Assembly (NCBI GenBank): GCA_965230225.1
Contig: CBDDKM010000002.1
Coordinates: 1-64,000 of the forward strand
Direction: 5' to 3'
Length of the DNA stretch: 64,000 nucleotides
Source of the DNA: CALSMU01 sp965230225
Lineage (GTDB): Bacteria > Bacteroidota > Bacteroidia > Flavobacteriales_D > Parvicellaceae
The stretch's first letter is position 1. Each line of letters opens with the position of its first letter. The position numbers and the translations under genes were made by a program. This document shows positions 43,033-50,605 of the stretch, piece by piece. Below the pieces are notes generated by a model. The model saw only the letters and a list, made by a program, of their open reading frames with translations. It had not been told where the DNA came from and searched no databases.

Positions 43033-44252
43033 ACACTCCATTTTACATAGCTAGAAGGTATATTTTTTCCAAAAAATCCCACAGTGTAATCAACATTATT
43101 GCTGCAATTTCTTCTTTTGGAATATTTGTAAGTACAACGGCAATGATCATTGTTCTTAGTGGGTTTAATGGCATTGAAAACCTAGTGGAAGACTTATATA
43201 GTTCTTTTGATGCGGATATTAAAATTACCGTGGTAGAAGGAAAAACTTTCCCAAAAAATGAGGCTTTAGAAAAAGAGTTATTGGCCATTGAAGGAGTTGA
43301 TCACATTACTCAGGTAATTGAGGAAATTACCATGATAAAGCATGAAGAGCGTTGGATAACTGCCACTATGAAAGGGGTTGAAGATAGCTACCTGGACATT
43401 TGTAATTTACGAGATGTACTTTATGAAGGAAGTGCCAGATTGAATGAAGATGGCTTTTACAAAACGGTAATGGGAATTGGCCTGGCGAGTAGTCTTCAAA
43501 CCACCAGCGACCCAAGGTATCACGATTATATTACAGTATATGGCCTACTTAGAGATGAAAAAATAACTAGAACGAATCAGGATGCTTTTAAACCTGAACT
43601 AATTAGTGTGGGAGGAATATTTACCATTAACCCGGAATTTGACAACAACTACTTTTTGGTGCCAATCGAGTTTTCCAGGTCCTTACTTGAATACGGTAAT
43701 GATATCACGGCCTACGAATTAGGACTAGACAAATCCTATAGTGCTGACCAAATTAAAAACCAGATACAGGCAATTGTAGGAAGTGACTTTGAAGTTAAAA
43801 CCCGATACGAGCAAAATGAAATGATTTTTAAAACCAATGAAACTGAAAAGTGGATGGTATTCCTGATTCTTGGCTTCATACTTTTGCTTTCTACCTTTAA
43901 CATTATCGCTTCATTAACCATGCTAATCTTTGATAAAAAGCAGGACATTAAAACACTTATTAGTATGGGAGCAGACACCAAGCTGATTAAGCGAATATTC
44001 TTCCTGGAAGGATTCTTTATTAATGTAATTGGAGGTATTGCAGGTATATTAGTTGGGCTTGGTATTGCCGCATTGCAAATTCAGTTTCACTTTGTTAAAC
44101 TGGAAAACTCTGTTATTGATTACTGGCCGGTAAAAATCGAAATGTATGATGTGGTAATGATTTTTCTTACCGTTCTGATAATTGGAATAGTATCCTCCAT
44201 GGTACCAGTTAATATTCTGGTAAGAAGACATTTTAAAGACTACTTTAAGTAA
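43029..44252 (+). CDS. FtsX/LolC-like ABC transporter permease
   Basis: A 407-residue inner-membrane protein with one N-terminal span (about 20-42), a periplasmic MacB-like domain of about 240 residues, and three spans near the end (EKWMVFLILGFILLLS, FFINVIGGIAGILVGL, DVVMIFLTVLIIGIVSS), the FtsX layout. LolC/E type proteins with LolD extract lipoproteins; no ATPase gene is adjacent, so its partner lies elsewhere. The start is a TTG overlapping the dprA stop (TTGA), which argues for coupling. It ends against the CNNM gene on the other strand with no gap. Confidence 0.88.
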   Translation: MNTPFYIARRYIFSKKSHSVINIIAAISSFGIFVSTTAMIIVLSGFNGIENLVEDLYSSFDADIKITVVEGKTFPKNEALEKELLAIEGVDHITQVIEEITMIKHEERWITATMKGVEDSYLDICNLRDVLYEGSARLNEDGFYKTVMGIGLASSLQTTSDPRYHDYITVYGLLRDEKITRTNQDAFKPELISVGGIFTINPEFDNNYFLVPIEFSRSLLEYGNDITAYELGLDKSYSADQIKNQIQAIVGSDFEVKTRYEQNEMIFKTNETEKWMVFLILGFILLLSTFNIIASLTMLIFDKKQDIKTLISMGADTKLIKRIFFLEGFFINVIGGIAGILVGLGIAALQIQFHFVKLENSVIDYWPVKIEMYDVVMIFLTVLIIGIVSSMVPVNILVRRHFKDYFK

Positions 44253-45530
44253 TTACTCCTCCTGATTGATTCTTAGATAAACCATTTCTATTCGGGTATT
44301 GGACGACTCCTTTACTGTGATGATGTAATCTCCAATAACAATCACTTCTTCTGGCTTCGGAATAGATTCTGTATTACTAATGATAAAACCGGATAGTGTT
44401 TCGTACTCTTCACTCTCGGGAATATGTAATCTGAACTTCTCGTTAATGAAGTCAATTTCTGCTCTACCAGATAACTCAAACTCAAATTCATTAATCATTC
44501 GATTCGAAATATCTCCATGATCATGTTCATCATCGATTTCCCCAAAAATCTCCTCGATCACATCTTCCATTGTAATCATCCCAGATGTTCCTCCAAACTC
44601 ATCCACCACCAAAGCGATACTTCTGTTCTTCTTAATAAGTTCTTCCAGGATTTTATTTGCTGTTATTGATTCCGGAATAATGCTTACCGGTAATAGAACC
44701 GATTTAATACTATCCGGCGATTTAAACAACTCGTAGGAGTGAACATACCCAATTATATTATCGATGGAATCTCGATAAATCAAGATTTTAGAAAGTCCAG
44801 TTTCGATGAATTTTTGCCTTAAATCCTCTAAAGAATCTTCTAGTTCAAAGGCTATGATTTCGTTTCTAGGCACCATACAGTCCCTGGCAATAACCTCTGA
44901 GAAATTAAGTGCATTATGGAATATCTTTACTTCGTGCTCAATTTCTTCTGGATTCTGAACCGCTCTATGCTCATCTAAATAGTTATCCAAATCTACCTTT
45001 TCGAACACCACCTTATCTTCCCCGTCATCTCTTCTGATGAAGATCTTAAGCAGCAACTCCGCAATTCCAATCGTAATCATTGTGGGAACCCACAACAGAA
45101 CATATATGGTAATCAAAGGATACACCATTACCCTCAAGGCTCGATTCGGGTTGATTCTGAATATTGCTTTTGGCAAAAACTCAGCAAACAACAATACGAT
45201 CAGGGTTGTAATAATTGTTTGAATTAACAGTACTAACAGCTCATTGGCGGTAAGATAATCTCTAATAACTGGCTCCAACAGGATGGCCATCAACATAGAA
45301 TAAGCTACAATTGCGGCATTGTTCCCCAGCAACATCGCTCCAATAAATCGAGCAGGCTTTTTATCGAAATAAGAAAGTATTCTTGCACTTATTCCACCTT
45401 GTTTATCATCGAGAGCAATTTTTAATCGATTTGCAGATACAAAAGCGATCTCCATTCCCGAGAAAAAAGCAGAAAATACTAGGGTAATAATTACGTAAAT
45501 TGAAAGAATAATGACCGAGTCTCCGTCCAT
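44253..45530 (-). CDS. CNNM/CBS-domain membrane protein (CorC/hemolysin family)
   Basis: A 425-residue protein with an N-terminal CNNM/DUF21 domain of four spans (SAFFSGMEIAFVSANRLKIAL; GAMLLGNNAAIVAYS), a CBS pair in the middle (MVPRNEIIAFELED; VVDEFGGTSGMITMED), and a C-terminal CorC_HlyC domain. The family is linked to Mg or Co efflux. GldE, needed for gliding, is a close relative in this phylum, but the N-terminus here looks like the general branch. It is the last gene of a minus-strand run from coaX. Confidence 0.88.
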   Translation of the reverse strand: MDGDSVIILSIYVIITLVFSAFFSGMEIAFVSANRLKIALDDKQGGISARILSYFDKKPARFIGAMLLGNNAAIVAYSMLMAILLEPVIRDYLTANELLVLLIQTIITTLIVLLFAEFLPKAIFRINPNRALRVMVYPLITIYVLLWVPTMITIGIAELLLKIFIRRDDGEDKVVFEKVDLDNYLDEHRAVQNPEEIEHEVKIFHNALNFSEVIARDCMVPRNEIIAFELEDSLEDLRQKFIETGLSKILIYRDSIDNIIGYVHSYELFKSPDSIKSVLLPVSIIPESITANKILEELIKKNRSIALVVDEFGGTSGMITMEDVIEEIFGEIDDEHDHGDISNRMINEFEFELSGRAEIDFINEKFRLHIPESEEYETLSGFIISNTESIPKPEEVIVIGDYIITVKESSNTRIEMVYLRINQEE

Positions 45531-45562
45531 TTGGGCTTATACTAGATAATCAAAGATAGAAA

Positions 45563-45784
45563 TTATTTTTTGCGTTTGGGTGGAGGAGGCATTTTCTCGA
45601 TGCGTTTTCTCACACCTCTTCGGATCAAGTAGATTCCCCAGGCCAAACCACATAGAAGCAAATAGATCTTAATTCCTTTAAAATCGTCAGTAAATCCAAT
45701 GATGATGGTTAGAATAGTGGCAATCGATGCCATGAAGAGCCAAAACAGCTCTAACATTCTATTCATTTTCTGCATTTTGCTCAT
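45563..45784 (-). CDS. Small two-span membrane protein
   Basis: A 73-residue protein with two hydrophobic segments (LFWLFMASIATILTIIIGF and IYLLLCGLAWGIYLI) separated by DDFKG, and a basic, proline-rich tail (MPPPPKRKK). Its start overlaps lptC by 26 bases; several in-frame ATGs are present. I do not recognise it beyond its habitual position between lptC and the CNNM gene in Bacteroidota, which is from memory. A chaperone or accessory role is possible; no motif shows it. Confidence 0.65.
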   Translation of the reverse strand: MSKMQKMNRMLELFWLFMASIATILTIIIGFTDDFKGIKIYLLLCGLAWGIYLIRRGVRKRIEKMPPPPKRKK

Positions 45785-46382
45785 CTTCTTTGTTTTCGTT
45801 AAGATAGTAATAGCTATCTGTGATATTAAGTAATTCGTATTTGGTAAAACTACTATTAGCCACCAACCCTGTTCCCGAAATTACTCCAAATTCTGTAGCA
45901 ACCTTCACAAATTTATCGGTATACAAGCTATCCTTATCAAAATAAATGTGCAGCTCCTCAGTATCCAGTCGCTCTCCCTTATTGTTTGTAAAGATAACAC
46001 TGTCTTTAACATGCATGTACTGAATATTGGATTCTAGCACTCCATACTCTGCCTCAAGCACCGATTCAACTTGCTGCAACGAGTCATAAAATGTTAGCTC
46101 CATTCCTTCTGGGCACTCCAGTTTCATTTCATCTTCTGCCTGAACATATCGATGCACCAATGGACTAATCAGTTTCAGTTTGGATTTCCCCATGTCTGTA
46201 AAATACATGGTTACTTGCGTAGTAACCTCATCTGGCCCGTCCTTATCGATGGAAATGGCTTTTACCTCATCCAGGTTATTACCACACGAGGTTAGAAATA
46301 ACTGTATACAAAAAAACATCCCGGTTACCAGAACCGGAATGTTTCCTATATGATTTAATATGATGTTTTTTTTATTTAGCAC
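45759..46382 (-). CDS. lptC: LPS export lipoprotein LptC
   Basis: A 207-residue protein from a GTG start overlapping the TPR gene by 11 bases; an ATG at 46319 would give 186 residues. The lipobox FLTSCGNN is seen; the rest is the beta-jellyroll of LptC (VTMYFTDMGKSKLKLISP, YDSLQQVESVLEAEYGVL, FVKVATEFGVISGTG). LptC links LptB2FG to LptA in LPS transport. The GTG start gives a charged n-region (NKKN) and a complete signal; the ATG gives almost none. A strong terminator hairpin lies inside the GTG version. Confidence 0.85.
   Translation of the reverse strand: MLNKKNIILNHIGNIPVLVTGMFFCIQLFLTSCGNNLDEVKAISIDKDGPDEVTTQVTMYFTDMGKSKLKLISPLVHRYVQAEDEMKLECPEGMELTFYDSLQQVESVLEAEYGVLESNIQYMHVKDSVIFTNNKGERLDTEELHIYFDKDSLYTDKFVKVATEFGVISGTGLVANSSFTKYELLNITDSYYYLNENKEDEQNAENE
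46310..46342 (-). terminator. Intrinsic terminator-like hairpin inside the 5' end of lptC
   Basis: Minus strand ACATTCCGGTT, 5-base loop, AACCGGGATGT (one G-U in 11 pairs), then seven T. It lies 30 bases past the TPR-gene stop and within lptC codons 14-25. The in-frame ATG 46319 is part of the 3' arm. Confidence 0.75.
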
Positions 46383-47652
46383 GAAGCTTTGTCTTCTCGT
46401 TCTTCCAACAAGGAACAGTTACTTCTTGTCCAACTGTTAATCCTTTAAAGAAGATATCTTGCTCTGTAGAAAGTCTACCTTTCCAGGCACTGATTTCTTT
46501 AGAACTTACTTTACCTCCTGCTTTCTCTGCATAATCCAAAGCTAAACAGTAAGCGAAACTTCTTTCGGTATTATCAGCACCACAGCTATTGGCTTTACTA
46601 GCAACAGCTCTTGCAGTCGTAGCATTTTTCTCGCTACTACCAATCATACCTGCATATTTAATGGCATCGTTCCATTTTCCTTGCTTGCTGTATACACTCA
46701 TTAGGTATGGGTAAAGCTTAGCTTTCTCTGCTTCGTCCTCAGTAAGCGTTAAAGCTTGATCCAAGTATTTCGCCGCATCCTTTGTTTTCCCTTCATTGTA
46801 ATACTTCATAGCAATTCCTTTTGCCGAAGTAAACGAAGGCTCTTTGTCGTGTAGTTTAACAACTACATCAAAGTAGAAATCACTATCGGTACATTTTCTT
46901 CCTCCCATCATGTTTACGATCTTTTTCATTAGATCGATATTTTCTGGGTCAGCCTCAAACTTAGGCTTGAACAACTCTTCTAACTTATCGCAGCTTGCAC
47001 ATGGAGCAACTAACTTATCAAGGTATTCAATGGCTTTAGAATACTTTTCTCTGTATTTCTCTACTCCTTCTTTTGTATTTTTCTCACAAACAGAAGCTAA
47101 CTTATCGTACTTTTCCAATAATACATCACACTCTGCTTTTCCATTTTTAACCATAGTGTAAGTAGCTTTCATGTACTGTTGCACCTGAGTATGTTTCATT
47201 GAATTGATATCGCAAGCTTCAGCTTTCACAAACAGGCCATAAGCCTTTTCGTAATCTGAAGATTTGTACATCATGATGTCTGTAGCGTACTTTTTCTGAA
47301 TTCCACAGCACTCTCCCAAGTTCTTCATCCACTCATCATAAATCATGTAAAGAGTATCTGCTTTTGCCGTTTTTGCCGCCTTATCTGTTTCAGCTTTGAT
47401 CAACTTTTTATAGATGTACACTCCATTTTTATAGAAGTTGGTTTTGTACGCCGGACAAAAACTATGTGCTTTCCACCAGTTCAAAGCAGCTTCGTGATAA
47501 TCCTTTTGTTTTAAAGGCTCGGTATATAACGAAACATACTTCTTACAGCTTGCTTCATCCGAACCAAAGTTTGGTTCTTTTTGATCTACACATTCCTGTC
47601 CGTAGGAGAAACCGAACGATGCAATTGCTAATAGTGTAAATAATTTTTTCAT
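46372..47652 (-). CDS. Secreted TPR-like repeat protein
   Basis: A 426-residue exported protein, signal peptide ending FGFSYGQ (residue 19). The remainder is alpha-helical with repeat spacing like TPRs (AALNWWKAHSFCP; DYEKAYGLFVKAEACD; AAKYLDQALTLTEDEAEKAKLYPYL). It carries many cysteines (CGIQKK, CASCD), unusual for TPRs. The name in databases would be hypothetical or tetratricopeptide protein; function unknown. It lies between an outer-membrane protein gene and lptC, in the order seen in related genomes. Confidence 0.75.
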   Translation of the reverse strand: MKKLFTLLAIASFGFSYGQECVDQKEPNFGSDEASCKKYVSLYTEPLKQKDYHEAALNWWKAHSFCPAYKTNFYKNGVYIYKKLIKAETDKAAKTAKADTLYMIYDEWMKNLGECCGIQKKYATDIMMYKSSDYEKAYGLFVKAEACDINSMKHTQVQQYMKATYTMVKNGKAECDVLLEKYDKLASVCEKNTKEGVEKYREKYSKAIEYLDKLVAPCASCDKLEELFKPKFEADPENIDLMKKIVNMMGGRKCTDSDFYFDVVVKLHDKEPSFTSAKGIAMKYYNEGKTKDAAKYLDQALTLTEDEAEKAKLYPYLMSVYSKQGKWNDAIKYAGMIGSSEKNATTARAVASKANSCGADNTERSFAYCLALDYAEKAGGKVSSKEISAWKGRLSTEQDIFFKGLTVGQEVTVPCWKNEKTKLRAK

Positions 47653-47686
47653 TTTCCTTTAGGTTTGGTTCAATATTTAATTCTTA

Positions 47687-49012
47687 CTAATCGTATTGAC
47701 GTTTTCTAAACCAACGGTCATAATTAGAAGGTGACAATGATACTCCGAAGTAAAACTTAACGTAGTTGTCTTGAATCAGGTTGTTATCGGTTGTCCCCAT
47801 CTGACCTGCTTCAACTCCTAAATTCAACGTGCTAGTAGAACGTGAACTAATCAGCGGTAATGACATACCAAAACTCATGCCATAATCCGTTAGCTGTGTA
47901 TTTTCAATTTCAATAGAAGTTTGAGAGTATCTCAACCCCAGTCTATAAGTAGATTTTTGAAACAGGTTTTTGTTCTTATCTCCTAACTCCACCTTTGGTG
48001 CTATTTCGGTTCCTAAAATAATCGAGCTGCTTTGTTTAACCTCCTCTGCAGTAACATCCTCTCCTCCAAACACCTCTGAATAATTTTGCCAATTGGCCAT
48101 ATTGTATTGCGCCCCCAGAGTTAATCTTTTCATAGTTACAGATACTCCACTAGAGAATGCTGTTGGGATAGTAACCGTTCCCTCCAAATCTTCATAAAAC
48201 TCCAATGTATCTTTTTCTGACTCTACAATTCCAAAATTGTATTTGAAACTGTAAGAGTAAAAGTCTTGTCTTGCATTTAGGTCTGAATTAAAAGCATAAG
48301 TCGCTCCAAATTGCCAGGATAGGTTATCATTAATTTTTTGCTCAAAATAAGTTCCTGCATCAAATGCCACCCCACTAACCGTATTTCTATTATAAATTCT
48401 GGTATTGTAGTAAGTAGCATCGGAAAACAATACACTACGTTCTCTGTTTAGTGTCCCAAAAATGTATGAGGCATTAACTCCTAAAGAAAGTTTTGTGGTA
48501 TCTCCTTTATTGATCACATCCCATCCGGTTCCAAGAAAAATTCTATTTAAGCTACCAGTTCCAAAGTAATTGTAACTCATGGTATCTGATTCATTAATCA
48601 GTTCTTTACTGGTAATATCGTACCCACTTGTGGAGTATGGCATAATCCCAAAAGCAACTCCCATTTTTTTAGCCACCGGTAATCCAAGCCCAAAATTTCT
48701 AAGAGCGGATGAATTGTTACTAGATGACTGAGTAGAGGTTTTAAGTTCTGAGAATTTTCCATAAACCCCAACATCAAACACAGGGTTATACTGCCTAAAG
48801 CTTGAATAGGTAGCAGGATTTGAAACGTTTAAGTATCCTGAATGTGACATTGGAACTGACAACCCACCCATTCCGAAGTAAGGGGAAGTTACGGTTCCAG
48901 CAATTTCTCCTAAACCATATCTGGTATATGGAGAATTATTAAGTTGCTGCGTCCATCCTGTAAAAGAAAGAGCTACTGCCAATGAAATAAAAAACAGTTT
49001 AGTTCTTTGCAT
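47687..49012 (-). CDS. Outer-membrane beta-barrel protein (FadL/OmpP1-like)
   Basis: A 441-residue protein, signal peptide ending FTGWTQ. The N-terminal motif NNSPYTRYGLGEI and NPATYSS resemble the FadL/OmpP1 hatch, and the rest is barrel-like with long Asn/Tyr/Ser strands, ending near KFYFGVSLSP. FadL proteins import hydrophobic substrates; this is a likely but unproven role. Its start overlaps the coaX stop by 14 bases. It belongs to the coaX-OMP-TPR-lptC run. Confidence 0.78.
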   Translation of the reverse strand: MQRTKLFFISLAVALSFTGWTQQLNNSPYTRYGLGEIAGTVTSPYFGMGGLSVPMSHSGYLNVSNPATYSSFRQYNPVFDVGVYGKFSELKTSTQSSSNNSSALRNFGLGLPVAKKMGVAFGIMPYSTSGYDITSKELINESDTMSYNYFGTGSLNRIFLGTGWDVINKGDTTKLSLGVNASYIFGTLNRERSVLFSDATYYNTRIYNRNTVSGVAFDAGTYFEQKINDNLSWQFGATYAFNSDLNARQDFYSYSFKYNFGIVESEKDTLEFYEDLEGTVTIPTAFSSGVSVTMKRLTLGAQYNMANWQNYSEVFGGEDVTAEEVKQSSSIILGTEIAPKVELGDKNKNLFQKSTYRLGLRYSQTSIEIENTQLTDYGMSFGMSLPLISSRSTSTLNLGVEAGQMGTTDNNLIQDNYVKFYFGVSLSPSNYDRWFRKRQYD

Positions 49013-49721
49013 TATAATCCAATATTGTGTTCAATCCTTTTAGGGTTAACAAATTGTCTGCAAAGATGCTATTTTTTTGCGATAATTCAACATGTTGAAA
49101 GTAAACTAAATCTCCACCTGTAAGAAAGAGATTCAATTCTTCGTAATCTTCTTCATATTGTTGTATCCTATTCCGCATTTCTGCTAACATTCCCTGATAA
49201 ACCCCTACCTGAATTGAACTGGTTGTGTCAACTCCGATTTGCGCATCGGTTTTTACTTCATCAATGAACGGCAATTTATCGGTAAAAGTATGTAAGGATT
49301 TATAACGCATCATTAATCCGGGAGAAATACTTCCTCCCTGATACTGATTTGAAGCATCAATTAGATCAAATTTCAAGCAGGTACCCACATCGATAATCAG
49401 GTTATTTTGATTGGGTTTTATGTGATAAGCCCCAACAGCATTGGCAATTCGATCCTTCCCCAGAGTATTTGGGGTTTGATAATTGGATCCGATAGGCAAT
49501 GGGGTTTCGTGAGTAAGAACTAATGAATCCTTTAATGCATTTTTAACATTTTTTGTAAACTCTTCTCCCCTTACTGAACTTATGATACTATTGGCTACTG
49601 AAAAGGACTTCAGATACACCAATAGTTCCTTTTCATTTTCGAAAGATTCTATACGAACTGAGGCGGCATTAAAAACAGCCACCTTTGTTCTGGTATTCCC
49701 TATGTCTATGATTAAATTCAG
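48999..49721 (-). CDS. coaX: Type III pantothenate kinase CoaX, from a CTG start
   Basis: A 240-residue enzyme making 4'-phosphopantothenate, the first step of coenzyme A synthesis. The usual start codons begin only at GTG 49682, which would remove the essential phosphate loop; reading upstream in frame gives NLIIDIGNTRTKVAVF, the CoaX N-terminus (IDIGNT). The only suitable codon before it is CTG at 49721, with a stop 9 bases earlier, so CTG is the likely start. Other motifs: GKDRIANAVGAYH, IIDVGTCLKFDLI, GGSISPG and FLTGGD. A stable hairpin lies just upstream. Confidence 0.85.
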   Translation of the reverse strand: MNLIIDIGNTRTKVAVFNAASVRIESFENEKELLVYLKSFSVANSIISSVRGEEFTKNVKNALKDSLVLTHETPLPIGSNYQTPNTLGKDRIANAVGAYHIKPNQNNLIIDVGTCLKFDLIDASNQYQGGSISPGLMMRYKSLHTFTDKLPFIDEVKTDAQIGVDTTSSIQVGVYQGMLAEMRNRIQQYEEDYEELNLFLTGGDLVYFQHVELSQKNSIFADNLLTLKGLNTILDYNAKN

Positions 49722-49730
49722 CGTTGGTCA

Positions 49731-49756
49731 ATTTGACTCCCAAAAGGGAACCAAAT
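49731..49756 (-). promoter_or_regulatory. 11-bp hairpin immediately upstream of coaX
   Basis: Minus strand ATTTGGTTCCC, TTTT, GGGAGTCAAAT: eleven pairs including two G-U in RNA. No T run follows, so it is not a terminator; it lies between the YceI stop and the CTG, 9 bases from the latter. Confidence 0.55.
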
Positions 49757-50467
49757 TTACTGTTTTATCAGTTCGGTATAAAACTTCACCTCAACAATAT
49801 TACCAACCGAAGTGGTTTCGCTCATTCCGTGCTCGGTACGATCAAACACAAATTTACCTTCGAAAACAGCAATTTCCTGATTATTGTCGTTAGTACCTGT
49901 TCCTTTGTACAAAAAGTGTACAGCTAGTGGCTTCTCAGTCCCCATCATGTTAAAGGTCCCATTGGCAACATAGCTGGTATCACCTAGCAAGAACTCGTTA
50001 GAACTAAACGTAATTTGTGGGTATTCCGCCACATTAAAAAAATCTTTTTCTCTCAAGCCTTCATCCCTCATTCTATTGGCAGTGTAAATACTTGCAGCGT
50101 CAATAACCACATCCAATTGCGATTGAGTATAATCTTCCGGCACCGTTAGGTCTATGTCGAACTTTTTATATCTTCCCTTAGTACTTTCAATCCCATCAAT
50201 GAAGAAGGCTATCTCAGAAGATTTTACATCTTCCCCCTCTTCGGATTTAAAAGTTCCTGTCAAGTTGTTCATGTCGCTCAACTCTACACCAGATTCAGAT
50301 TCTACTTTAGGAGCGTTATCCTGAACCTCTGTTTTTTCTAATTGACTTTCTGCCTGTCCCCAAAGCCACTTTATACCAAAATGCCCCAGAAACATTCCTA
50401 TTACAAACACCACTATGTAGGATGATATTTTCAATAATATTTTCTTCTTGGATTTCATATCTCTCAT
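49757..50467 (-). CDS. YceI-like lipocalin-fold protein with N-terminal anchor
   Basis: A 236-residue protein. Basic N-terminus then one membrane span (ILLKISSYIVVFVIGMFLG), a linker, then a YceI domain (about 60-236): SSEIAFFIDGIESTKGRYKKF, YPQITFSSNEF and EVKFYTELIKQ, with the FDRTEHGM segment. YceI proteins bind isoprenoid or amphiphilic molecules; the ligand here is unknown. It is membrane-anchored rather than secreted. It precedes coaX by 35 bases; both may be one unit. Confidence 0.88.
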   Translation of the reverse strand: MRDMKSKKKILLKISSYIVVFVIGMFLGHFGIKWLWGQAESQLEKTEVQDNAPKVESESGVELSDMNNLTGTFKSEEGEDVKSSEIAFFIDGIESTKGRYKKFDIDLTVPEDYTQSQLDVVIDAASIYTANRMRDEGLREKDFFNVAEYPQITFSSNEFLLGDTSYVANGTFNMMGTEKPLAVHFLYKGTGTNDNNQEIAVFEGKFVFDRTEHGMSETTSVGNIVEVKFYTELIKQ

Positions 50468-50554
50468 TTTACATAGACAAAATTAGAAGTAAAATTGCAA
50501 TTTACATGTTGCAACATCTATTTTAACTTTATCTTAACTCCGAAAACAAAGGAC

Positions 50555-50582
50555 AAAAAAATTCCGGACTATGCCGGAATTT
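50555..50582 (-). terminator. Intrinsic terminator after the pyrophosphatase gene
   Basis: AAATTCCGG, ACTATG loop, CCGGAATTT, with a T run on the minus strand. Confidence 0.88.
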
Positions 50583-50605
50583 CTTTTAGTATATTTTATT
50601 ACTTC

